NCBI GenBank assembly: GCA_009176605.1
Contig: SEYY01009580.1
Span: 1 to 29,466 of the forward strand
Length of the DNA: 29,466 bases
Direction: 5' to 3'
Origin: Armadillidium nasatum
Lineage: Eukaryota > Arthropoda > Malacostraca > Isopoda > Armadillidiidae
Below, piece by piece: positions 20,052 through 29,466 of this stretch. The first letter of the stretch is position 1, and every line of letters begins with the position of its first letter. A model generated the notes under the pieces. The model worked only from the letters and a program-made list of their open reading frames with translations. It ran no database searches and was not told the origin of the DNA. The translations under genes were made by a program, and so were the position numbers.

Positions 20052-20464
20052 TTCTTTTGACCATTATCTTCGTTCATCAGAATGATTCTCCTCTCTTGAT
20101 TCTTGTATTAAAATATGTAAAGTGTTCATCTGGACTTAACATCGTTGACAACTCTCCAAGTTTCTCATTTTCCTTGACTGATTCTTTCAATACATCCGCA
20201 TTAGATACCATTACTGATAAATCTTTAGTACTTATTATTCCTTCCCAAACTTTTATTTTGCCAAGCAGTCACTTGCTCTTTTTTTTCACTCTCCAATACT
20301 ATGGGTCCAAGATCTTCTCTGCAATCTCTGCAGTTCCCAAGCCACTCTTGGTGATTTACCATCACTGGTATCTTGCTCAAAACATTTCCCTTTATACCGA
20401 TTTTCTGAGTTGCCAAGCACACCATATTTTCAATTCTAGTGCATTTAGACCCATTTTCTCTTAA
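20052..20464 (-). pseudogene. Gypsy A linker upstream of RT
   Basis: Frame 20425-20225 reads IGIKGNVLSKIPVMVNHQEW and CREDLGPIVLESEKKEQVTA. It then shifts frame to VWEGIISTKDLSVMVSNADV and ENEKLGELSTM. These fit the region between protease and RT of Gypsy polyproteins. The sequence starts within a few codons of the stop of the Crypton-type ORF at 20461, so the real protease is missing at its usual place. Confidence 0.6.
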
Positions 20465-21535
20465 ACATACGTGACATAGGACATATTGTAGCCAGATAAT
20501 GTTTTGTATACCATCTCAGAAGCATCAACACTCTGGTTCGATTGTGTTTGTGTTTTGTAACATTTTTCAGTAGTACTCTGCCTATGGCTTAAATGCCTTG
20601 CAAGAACATCTTTGCTTTTATTGTCTCCCATGGAATTAACCCTTGTTGCCACTATCTTCCTTATGACGGTTGTTGTAAAACTATTTTGGAGTCCCGCCTC
20701 CTTACAGATGCTATTGATGCCTCTATACAAGTTATCTGAGTTAATGGACTGACCAGTCCAAGTAAGGAATACTGTTTGAACGTCAATATTAACTGGGACT
20801 ATCAGAGGTTGAATTTTATGTGCATAACAAATATACTGATTATACAGATTTTCTTCTAAAATAACCATTGCAGGACCATGCTCCTTTCTAGTTTTATGAT
20901 TTTCTACAAATATTACGCAATAAACAGTACCACCTTTAACCTCTTTCTTTGGATCCTCCAATTCTTGAAGAGTCATGTTGACTAGCACACATGACCTACA
21001 GCTATTTCTAATATAATTTCTAATCTTGAGAATGTTCACCATTGGTTACCTTATACATTGTGCCATTTTCCAGCATTCTAAGAATATATATACATTTTAA
21101 ACTTATTTCACTTTTTTCAAATGCTCTAATTTCAACTTCAGTTATTTCATTAACATCTTTTCTACCTGATATTTTTCCTGCTTTAAAAGAGCGAGTCCAG
21201 TTCTGTATTGTATGAATCAATGAATTATAAATATTATATTTTGAGGGGTTTTGTACTCCTAAGAATTTAAGAAATTTCATAAGAATACTAATATAACAAC
21301 ATGCACTTGACTCTTTGTGAGATTTAGTGTAGCTTTCAAACCATCTACTCAGGTTTCCTAAAACTTCCATAGAGTCGAACTCTTCAGTTTTCTGAATGTC
21401 TGAACCCTCCAAAATTTGCTGAATCTTTTTTTTGTACTGCTTAGCATTATAAAATTTCATCCATCCACCATTTAATGTTATGCAGAATGTGAAAAACTCA
21501 GCAGAAGCAGTTGTGGAATATTGCAAGCATGACAA
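20461..21535 (-). pseudogene. Crypton-type tyrosine recombinase
   Basis: Two overlapping minus-strand frames (21535-21020 and 21042-20461) form one protein broken by a frameshift at about 21030. The N-terminal half has a helical core-binding region (EEFDSMEVLGNLSRWFESYT). The catalytic half shows box-I Arg in CRSCVLVNMTLQEL, a Lys in VENHKTRKEHGPA, TTVIRKIVATRV with the second Arg, and LARHLSHRQSTTEKCYKT with His and the nucleophilic Tyr. The second box has Thr for the usual His (TxxR). Such recombinases move circular DNA elements by strand exchange. The HKT..GPA and TxxRK...ARHxSH patterns match the Crypton-like group seen in many animals. It ends at TAA 20463-20461. Confidence 0.75.
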
Positions 21536-21599
21536 TTTTTCATCTGAATAATTTGATTTCTCTAATACTTGGTTATTTGCTTTCTCTATTTCTTGTTGA

Positions 21600-21960
21600 T
21601 TTGATTTCAGTTGTTTACTTTTAGAAGTTTTTTGTCTTGGACCATATGTATTTATAAATCTTCTCTACGTTGGATGGTCTGTTTTAAATTTATGAAAATA
21701 TTGCAAGTGTTTGTCCAATCTAACATATACTTGTGCTTTTGCACATTTCGGAAATGGACATTTCCTACCACTTGTGTCTTTTGTAGATTTTCGTTGTAGG
21801 GGGGAAGTGTTTATTGATGACTCAAGGGGATTAATAGTTGTAAATGTGCAAGCTGTGACAGAACCCTTTTTGGACCCGAGAGGAATTCTCGCTAAACTTA
21901 AGTTTACCCTCCACCACAATACACGTTTACAAGGTTACAATTACAGAATTTTTAAAACTG
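21600..21960 (-). pseudogene. N-terminal zinc-finger segment of the Crypton-type element
   Basis: Frame 21919-21665 ends with KCPFPKCAKAQVYVRLDKHL followed by QYFHKF, a C2H2-type finger (C-x4-C...H-x3-H) with the CP..GC...LxxHL..xH look of Crypton-like proteins. A stop near 21662 and a frameshift separate it from the recombinase. The continuing frame (21620-21540) is Lys/Gln/Asn-rich and leads into the recombinase frame. It is probably the DNA-binding N-terminus of the same protein. Confidence 0.65.
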
Positions 21961-23369
21961 TATAGAGATTACTTCTCCTGGTCTTCTAAATTCTTAACAC
22001 GAAGTGCAACACTTAATTGGACTCGCAGTGACATGGAGGGAAAGAAATACAATCCACTCTTGCAACACGACCATACAAAAGTAAAGAATTCTGTAAAGTC
22101 TAAAAAAAACTACTAACATGCATGTATGAAACAAAGTAAGGAAATAAATTCCAACCTGAATGGTAACTGACTTTATTGTGAGATAATAGTTACTAATTAT
22201 TTAAAAAAAACTCTTGATATATTAACTGGTCGGTCCCAGTTTTGTTACAAAAATACAAAAATGTGTGTTACCAAACTTTATCTCTATCATTGGAATGGTG
22301 TGCATGAAAATCAATGTTATGAATCCCAGAAATGTGACAGGAAGACTATGGAAAAGAAGTGGTTAGTATAGGACAGAAACTAGGAAGAATCATACAATTT
22401 GGAAAAGTTCCTTATCTGAATTGTTTAAATGGTTTTTCGGTAAGTCACCAATCTATTTGGTCTTCTAGATTTTTATTTTTCTGATATTAAATTTTAGGTT
22501 CATGAAAGTTGATCAATGAAGTCACACGTAAATGACAGAGCATCCACAAAAATAGTTTCTCTTTTCAAGATTCAAACAAAAAAAAAACCCTGAAATTTAC
22601 ATTATACATTAACACAATTTTAATGTACGTTTTTATTATATGTTTAGATATATGTTTAGGCAATTACTTTTACTATAATATATATCTCTAATTTTTAACC
22701 TTATGAATGGAATAACCAAGGTAAGTTATTCGGAAGGTTTTGTGATCTTTTCTCCTCTGCTTCACCTTCGAAATTTCAATCTATTAAAAGTAATATTATT
22801 ATTATCATATTTATTCTACATTACACACTTTATTGTTCATTAAATTAGACTTTTATCACGTTCTTATTTTTATATTACCTGAACCGATAAAAAGAACTAT
22901 CTTGGGACAGATAGAATATCTTTCTTCATTTCAAGGTCAATTCAGGGTATTCACAAAATATAGAGAAGTCAAATTTGGGTTGTATTTCAAAATAAGTATA
23001 GTCAAAATAGATTTTTTTATAGATATTATCAATTATTAGAAATTTTAAATATTACAGCTCCTGGAATATAGAAATAGTGTATAAAATCTGTTATGTTTAA
23101 AAATGTTTTCATAAATGAAAATAAAAAAAATACTGTATACTATCTATCACAGACAATGGTGAGGAGATGGACTCTTTCGAGTTCACTACTCAACAATTGT
23201 CTTCACTCCATTACAACGTTGCCTTTTTGCATGGCAAATTTCTTTACTTTCATCAGGAAAAAGTCCATGCAGTTTTAAATGGCTTGAAAGAAACTTAAAT
23301 TATTTATTGCATAAGTCACATAACTGTTTTTCTTTCTTGAAATTTGTTTCTACTTGAGAGTAACCTATA

Positions 23370-23374
<5 letters not shown>
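21961..23374. other. AT-rich non-coding DNA, nothing recognised
   Basis: About 1.4 kb with no supported reading frame, terminal repeat or RNA gene on either strand. Short open frames (22833-23039, 23093-23278) have no motifs. Confidence 0.5.
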
Positions 23375-23465
<91 letters not shown>

Positions 23466-23470
23466 TATAT
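23375..23470. repeat. (TA)n microsatellite, interrupted
   Basis: TA repeat with phase slips at about 23421 and 23460. Confidence 0.97.
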
Positions 23471-23563
23471 TTGGGACAGCAATACCAAAATTTCTACTAA
23501 TACCGATACCAAGACTTTCAACTTGACCGATACCGATACCAATTCTGAACTTTTAAGGAATTA
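23471..23563. repeat. GATACC-rich repeat fragment between (TA)n tracts
   Basis: Contains AATACC, AATACCGATACC, ACCGATACCGATACC in a 93-bp island. The 14-mer GATACCAATTCTGA at 23535-23548 recurs at 26491-26504, also close to a (TA)n tract. Probably a fragment of an unidentified repeat family. Confidence 0.6.
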
Positions 23564-23580
23564 ATATAATATATATATAT

Positions 23581-23660
<80 letters not shown>
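23564..23660. repeat. (TA)n microsatellite, interrupted
   Basis: About 45 TA units with a slip at about 23591. Confidence 0.97.
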
Positions 23661-24969
<1,309 letters not shown>

Positions 24970-25931
24970 CCATCACTCACAGGCAGAGCCATTTTCAAGG
25001 AAGGGACATAATTAAGGATAAGAAAAAAAACACCCAATCCCAAACCTAACATAGATCCCTCTGGTTGGCGCATTCAGAGGATTTTGAGAGGTTTTTTAAA
25101 TACAGCAGGAAAAACAGAAGATAGAGATTTCCACAAAACAGCGATAACTGGAAAGGAGGAGGTACCACAACATGCAAGCCTAGAGTTTGCAATTGTATAA
25201 GCAATCACCCCTTGTGTTGTGAGGGTGATGAAATGGTGGTGGAATGAGAGACGTGAACTCCCTCGGGCACCAGCCGTTGTAGGACCTATACAAAAGATAG
25301 TGCGCCAATATCACCTCCCAGAGAAAGAGGGTCAAGGGAGTTTGAAAGTAGGGGACAGTTTATTAGTCTTTTAGCCTTAGACTCAACCTTATCCAAAAGA
25401 AAAGTGGAACCAGAGCCACCCCAGAAATGAAAACAGTACTCCGTGAAAGATAGATAAGACTCTTACATAATAATATAGTAACTGTTTAGAAGAAGAAAAT
25501 TTCTGCAATCTGAACAGAGCTCCCAGCTTTTTAGAGACCTTAGCAACTGTTGTGATATTATGTTTCAAATATAATTTATTGTTTATGTTCAGACCAAGAA
25601 TATTAATGTTGTTCACAGGTGAGACGGAAGAGTAATCTAAGGAGATTGGAAGGTTTCTGAGAGTGAAATACGAAGTTGAGTTTTCAAAGAGTTGAATTTC
25701 ACAATGTTGTGGTAGCCCCGCTAGGAAATCTCATCCATATTCGCAAGATTGGAATCGGAAAGTTGAAGACTAGAAGCAAAAGAGGGAGGAGATTTGAAAT
25801 ACGAAGAAGAATGGAGTGTTGAGTCGTTGGTCCAACAATGAACAGAGTTAGAAGTACAGTTGAGGAGGTCATTGATGAAAAGTAAGTATAAAGTAGGAGA
25901 TAGAATAAAACCCTGAGTAACACACACACAC

Positions 25932-25932
<1 letters not shown>
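24970..25932 (-). pseudogene. LINE fragment: RT end, C-terminal region and 3' UTR
   Basis: The minus strand starts inside the RT (TQGFILSPTLYLLFINDLL, with the YADD box decayed to WTNDS). It continues through VSKKLGALFRLQKFSSSKQL and KAKRLINCPLLSNSLDPL. Then come GALSFVYRSYNGWCPREL and FPVIAVLWKSLSSVFPAVF, the usual end of ORF2 in this LINE group. About 90 nt of 3' UTR follow and run into (TA)n. The UTR matches that of the plus-strand fragment at 27175-27372. Several stops and frameshifts. The 5' edge is a (CA)n/(TA)n junction at 25920-25933. Confidence 0.8.

Positions 25933-26024
<92 letters not shown>
25920..26024. repeat. (CA)n-(TA)n compound microsatellite
   Basis: Six CA units followed by about 45 TA units with one slip at 25970. 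Confidence 0.96.
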
Positions 26025-26659
<635 letters not shown>

Positions 26660-26689
26660 AGCAATTAGAGGGAAAAAATATTTAGCTGA

Positions 26690-26830
26690 GGTAATTTAAC
26701 ATAATGGTAGTGATTGACAGACATGAATGAAGGCACTGGTTCGATAAACCATATGGATCTTATGTATAAACTACTTAGAAAGTTCCAGCTCGGTATGGGC
26801 AACGCCTATAATGAAAAATAAAACAATTGT
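26690..26830 (+). mobile_element. tRNA-derived SINE, copy 3 (diverged)
   Basis: The plus strand has an A-box-like TTTAACATAATGGTAGTG, then a B-box-like CTGGTTCGATAAACC (26736-26750). The body ACTACTTAGAAAGTTCCAGC is followed by GGGCAACGCCTATAATG, matching copy 1 (CTACCTAGAAAGTTCC and GGGCAATGCCCGTGAG). It ends in an A-rich tail. About 33 nt of unrelated sequence separate it from the (TA)n on its left. Confidence 0.65.
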
Positions 26831-27174
26831 ACAAATTGGTTTGTGGTTTTTTAAACCACCCTCTTAGTTATTTTTTAAATTTATATTACTATTTTTAATT
26901 AAATTTTATTTTAAAAATATTTCATTAAAAAAACACTCTAAATAAATATATTTATTAATATTAGAGTTTAGAAAATTACTATATAAATATAATATATTTA
27001 TTTTTTTAATTTTGGTTACTCAGCTTGCTTTAAATTTTAAACATAATTAAGGACTACAATTATCATCATTGCACTAGTTATAAAAAGCATTCTATATAAA
27101 AGAAACTACATCTTAGTTTAAAATAATTATGAGTGCTGATGATAAAATAATGCAAACTTAAGGCTTACTCATTG
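26831..27174. other. Very AT-rich non-coding DNA, nothing recognised
   Basis: No open frame or repeat structure could be supported. Confidence 0.5.
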
Positions 27175-27372
27175 TTGTGCCTCATTTCCAGCCGCCACTG
27201 TTCTGTGGAACTACCTATCATCTTCTGTTTTTCCTTCTGTATTTAATCTTCCTCACTTTAAAGTATCTGTCTGTGATCACATTAGTGATATGTTATGCTT
27301 GGTTTTGTGTGAATTTCCTTTAATGTTATTACACCCCTTCCTTGAGAACGTTAATGAGTGGTAAAAAAAAAA
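27175..27372 (+). pseudogene. LINE 3'-end fragment (ORF2 C-terminus and 3' UTR)
   Basis: The plus strand reads FPAATVLWNYLSSSVFPSVF then NLPHFKVSV, the C-terminal signature of the LINE at 24970-25932. About 90 nt of 3' UTR follow with a shared CCCTTCCTTGA block. The copy ends in a short A-run (27362-27371), whereas the 24970 copy ends in (TA)n. A strongly 5'-truncated insertion, typical of LINEs. Confidence 0.72.
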
Positions 27373-27617
27373 GTAATAACAATCATTTTTGCATAGCAAT
27401 GAAACGTTAGACTGTGCTTAACTTTAAAAAAAAAATATACCTACTTTCATCAGGAACCAAAGAAGTTTTTTCTAAATTATATCTGTGGATACTTAATTTA
27501 TATATATATTGTTAGACTCCATATTTTCACCAGAAAGTATTATTGTACATTTATGAGGAATTTCTGCCATTTTTTAATTTTTTTTATAAGTTTTTATTAT
27601 AAATTTTAAACGGGAGA

Positions 27618-27619
<2 letters not shown>
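27373..27619. other. AT-rich non-coding DNA
   Basis: No supported feature between the LINE fragment and the next (TA)n tract. Confidence 0.5.

Positions 27620-27710
<91 letters not shown>
27620..27710. repeat. (TA)n microsatellite
   Basis: About 42 TA units with one slip near 27702. Confidence 0.98.
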
Positions 27711-27711
<1 letters not shown>

Positions 27712-27879
27712 CTAGTAACATTTATACCTATTTTTACTGTAAAATATTATTTCATTATATGAAAGTTATTTTTCACATTTGCACTTCCATTACATTAATA
27801 TTTATCTTGTAAAATACATTTGAAATCAATATTTATATTGTATAAAACATAAATGCTCACCAAAAAGAAGAGCAAAGTG

Positions 27880-29466
27880 AATGGCAGAAATTAATTTTTC
27901 AAGGAACGTTAATAAAGACCTGAAAAAGTTTTTTAGTTTCTATAAATTCAAAAGTAAGGATAAGAAAATTGGCCCAATTTAAATTGGTGGGAATTTAGTA
28001 AGTTCAGATAAGGAATTGGATAATATTTTCAATGCTTATTTTGCGTCAGTGTTTACTGAGGAAAAGTTGGATAGCAGTTTAGAGACTAATAGCACTAGTA
28101 TACATGTAATGAATAGGTGTACAGCATTTGAAATTGAGTTAAATGAAATTAAATCTTTACTAGAACATATTGACCCAAATAAGGCAGCTGGGTCCGGATG
28201 GTGTGTATGGTAGAATTCTAAAAGAGGGGAGTAGCAGTATTGCAAAGGCACTGTATTTGATTTTTAAACGACATATTGCTTTTGGAGAGATTCCTGAGGG
28301 CTGGAAAATGGCATATGTGGTGCCTAAATTTAAAAAGGTAGTAAGGAAGATCTAGGAAACTATAGGCCATTTAGTTTAGCATCTCTGGTTGTGAAAAGTT
28401 TGTAAAAGTTACTGAAAAATCATATAGAGAAGCATTTAGATAACAAGATACTATATAACTCCCAGCATGGTTTTAGAAAGGGTAGATCATGTCAGACAAA
28501 TCTACTAGAATTTATGGAATATATTACTGAATGTATAGACAGGGGTGATCCAGTTGATGTCATATATTTAGACTTTAGCAAAGCTTTTGATAAGGTACCC
28601 CATGTTAGGTTGATGCAAAAGTTGTCACAGTGTGGTATAGATGGAATGGTACACAATTGGATTAAAGAGTGGTTAAAGAACAGAAGGCAGTGTGTATTAC
28701 TTAATGGTAATAAGTCATTATGGGAAATGGTGAAGAGTGGGGTCCCACAGGGTTCTGTGCTGGGACCACTTTTGTTCCTTATTTATATAAATGATTTAGA
28801 CAAAGGTCTTAAATGTAAGGTTTCTAAGTTTGCAGATGACACAAAAGTGGTCACCTCAGTAAGGAATAATGATGGATGTTTAAAGCTTCAAGGTGATCTA
28901 GATATACTTTTTGATTGGGCAGAGAGGTGGCAAATGAACTTTAATAGGAAAAAATGTAGAGTTCTTCATGTAGGTTACTCAAATGAAGGATTTAGTTATG
29001 AAATAAATGGGGATTGGCTTGAGCCTGTGGACTAAGGAAAGGATTTAGGTGTGATTATTAGTAGTAATCTGAAGGTGGGTGATCAATGTTTGGAAGCAAT
29101 TAATAGAGCTTATAAGATATTAGGTATAATTAATTGCAATGTAGTTTACAAGAGCAAAGAGGTTATAAGCAAGCTATATAATAACTATGTTAGGCCAGCA
29201 TTAGAGTATTGTGCAGAGGTTTGGGCTGCTCATTTAAGAAAAAACATAGATATGCTGGAGAGAGTACAACGTCAAGCAACAAGAATGATTTCTGGCTTTG
29301 AAAATAAGAGCTATAAAGAGAGGTTGAAGGAGTTTGGAATGTTCTCGGTTGAAAGGAGATTTCTCAGAGGGGATATGATACAAGTTTACAAAATATTTGC
29401 ATCTGACAGTAATGCAGAGATTGAAAAATTCTTTATAGTGGACCGTGGAAGAGTAACTAGAGGACA
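27880..29466 (+). pseudogene. CR1-like LINE reverse transcriptase, runs off the window
   Basis: This is a different and better preserved LINE. 27910-28190 encodes the pre-RT linker (FNAYFASVFTEE, IKSLLEHIDPNKAAGS). A frameshift at about 28190 leads to DGVYGRILKEG and EGWKMAYVVPKFKK. After another shift come NYRPFSLAS and SQHGFRKGRSCQTNLLEF. Frame 28514-29035 gives VIYLDFSKAFDKVPH, SGVPQGSVLGPLLFLIYIND and KFADDTKVV, the RT core with FADD. After one stop at 29033 the C-terminal region continues (KDLGVIIS, YKILGIIN, NNYVRPALEYCAEVW, LERVQRQATRMISG). Retains the RT active site; two frameshifts and two or three stops. 5' truncated near 27880; the 3' end is outside the window. Confidence 0.9.

Larger units (their letters stand above)
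17805..20464 (-). mobile_element. Ty3/Gypsy-type element 'Gypsy A', partial and rearranged
   Basis: Minus-strand order is post-protease linker (20464-20052), reverse transcriptase (20051-19082), RNase H (19059-18640), OTU-like domain (18600-18180), then an aspartic protease-like segment (18050-17805). Gag and integrase are absent. It is better preserved than Gypsy B: RT and RNase H need only about two frameshifts and keep their catalytic residues. The protease lies downstream of the OTU domain, whereas Gypsy pol has it upstream of RT. The upstream edge abuts a Crypton-type ORF at 20461. Confidence 0.85.

Noticed and set aside
19082..21919. DIRS-type element (recombinase plus RT)
   Set aside because: The RT and RNase H are Ty3/Gypsy type with an OTU extension, and the recombinase resembles Cryptons with a zinc finger. 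The order also differs from DIRS. Kept as a junction question only.
22226..22247. Solo end of the GC-tipped element (GGTCGGTCCC)
   Set aside because: Only about 10 bases match and the rest of the terminal repeat is absent.
27326..27360. Second polypurine tract/LTR start (complement reads AAGGAAGGGG then TG)
   Set aside because: The same block is part of the LINE 3' UTR shared with 24970-25020, so the likeness to 5851-5863 is coincidental.

Overview
The window looks like intergenic, repeat-packed DNA from an invertebrate animal. An arthropod is plausible from the mix of elements, but no host gene is present to confirm it. The sequence is strongly AT-rich. It holds fourteen long (TA)n microsatellite tracts. 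Almost every coding-like stretch is a decayed transposable-element open reading frame. I find no cellular exon, rRNA, tRNA gene or CRISPR array.

Layout, left to right. (1) 1-2878: a broken APE-type LINE on the minus strand, split by about 1.5 kb of foreign AT-rich DNA. (2) 2880-5850: AT-rich non-coding DNA with two (TA)n tracts, a 135-145 bp tandem repeat and a 33 bp tandem repeat. (3) 5850-12140: a nearly complete but decayed Ty3/Gypsy element on the minus strand ('Gypsy B'). Its order is gag, protease, RT, RNase H, OTU-like domain, acidic linker, integrase, then an extra ORF in the env position that resembles an SGNH (GDSL) hydrolase. (4) 12146-12383: a Tc1/mariner fragment. (5) 12471-13754: a pogo/Tigger-like DNA transposon with near-perfect terminal inverted repeats. 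It is internally deleted to a Psq-type HTH plus a PHD finger. (6) 13754-14510: two tRNA-type SINE copies head to head, separated and flanked by (TA)n. (7) 14520-15546: an almost complete Tc1/mariner (DD35E) transposase pseudogene. (8) 15700-17473: a 1.8 kb non-autonomous element with GC-rich terminal inverted repeats. (9) 17805-20464: a second Gypsy copy ('Gypsy A') with RT, RNase H, OTU and a misplaced protease. (10) 20461-21960: a Crypton-type tyrosine recombinase with an N-terminal zinc finger. (11) 23660-25933 and 27175-27372: three more fragments of a LINE family like that at 1-2878. (12) 26690-26830: a third SINE copy. (13) 27880-29466: a different, CR1-like LINE that runs off the right edge.

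These parts are layered insertions, not a cooperating pathway. Three observations stand out. Both Gypsy copies place an OTU-like domain directly after RNase H, and both have Ser where the catalytic Cys belongs. Gypsy B adds an SGNH-hydrolase-like ORF after integrase. The SINE 3' tail matches the 3' end of the resident LINE, the pattern expected for a SINE that uses that LINE's machinery. The (TA)n tracts lie at the edges of many of the elements, so they may be both a product of LINE/SINE tails and a landing site for TA-targeting transposons.

All calls come from reading translations and motifs by eye. No database search was run, and boundaries of decayed elements are approximate.
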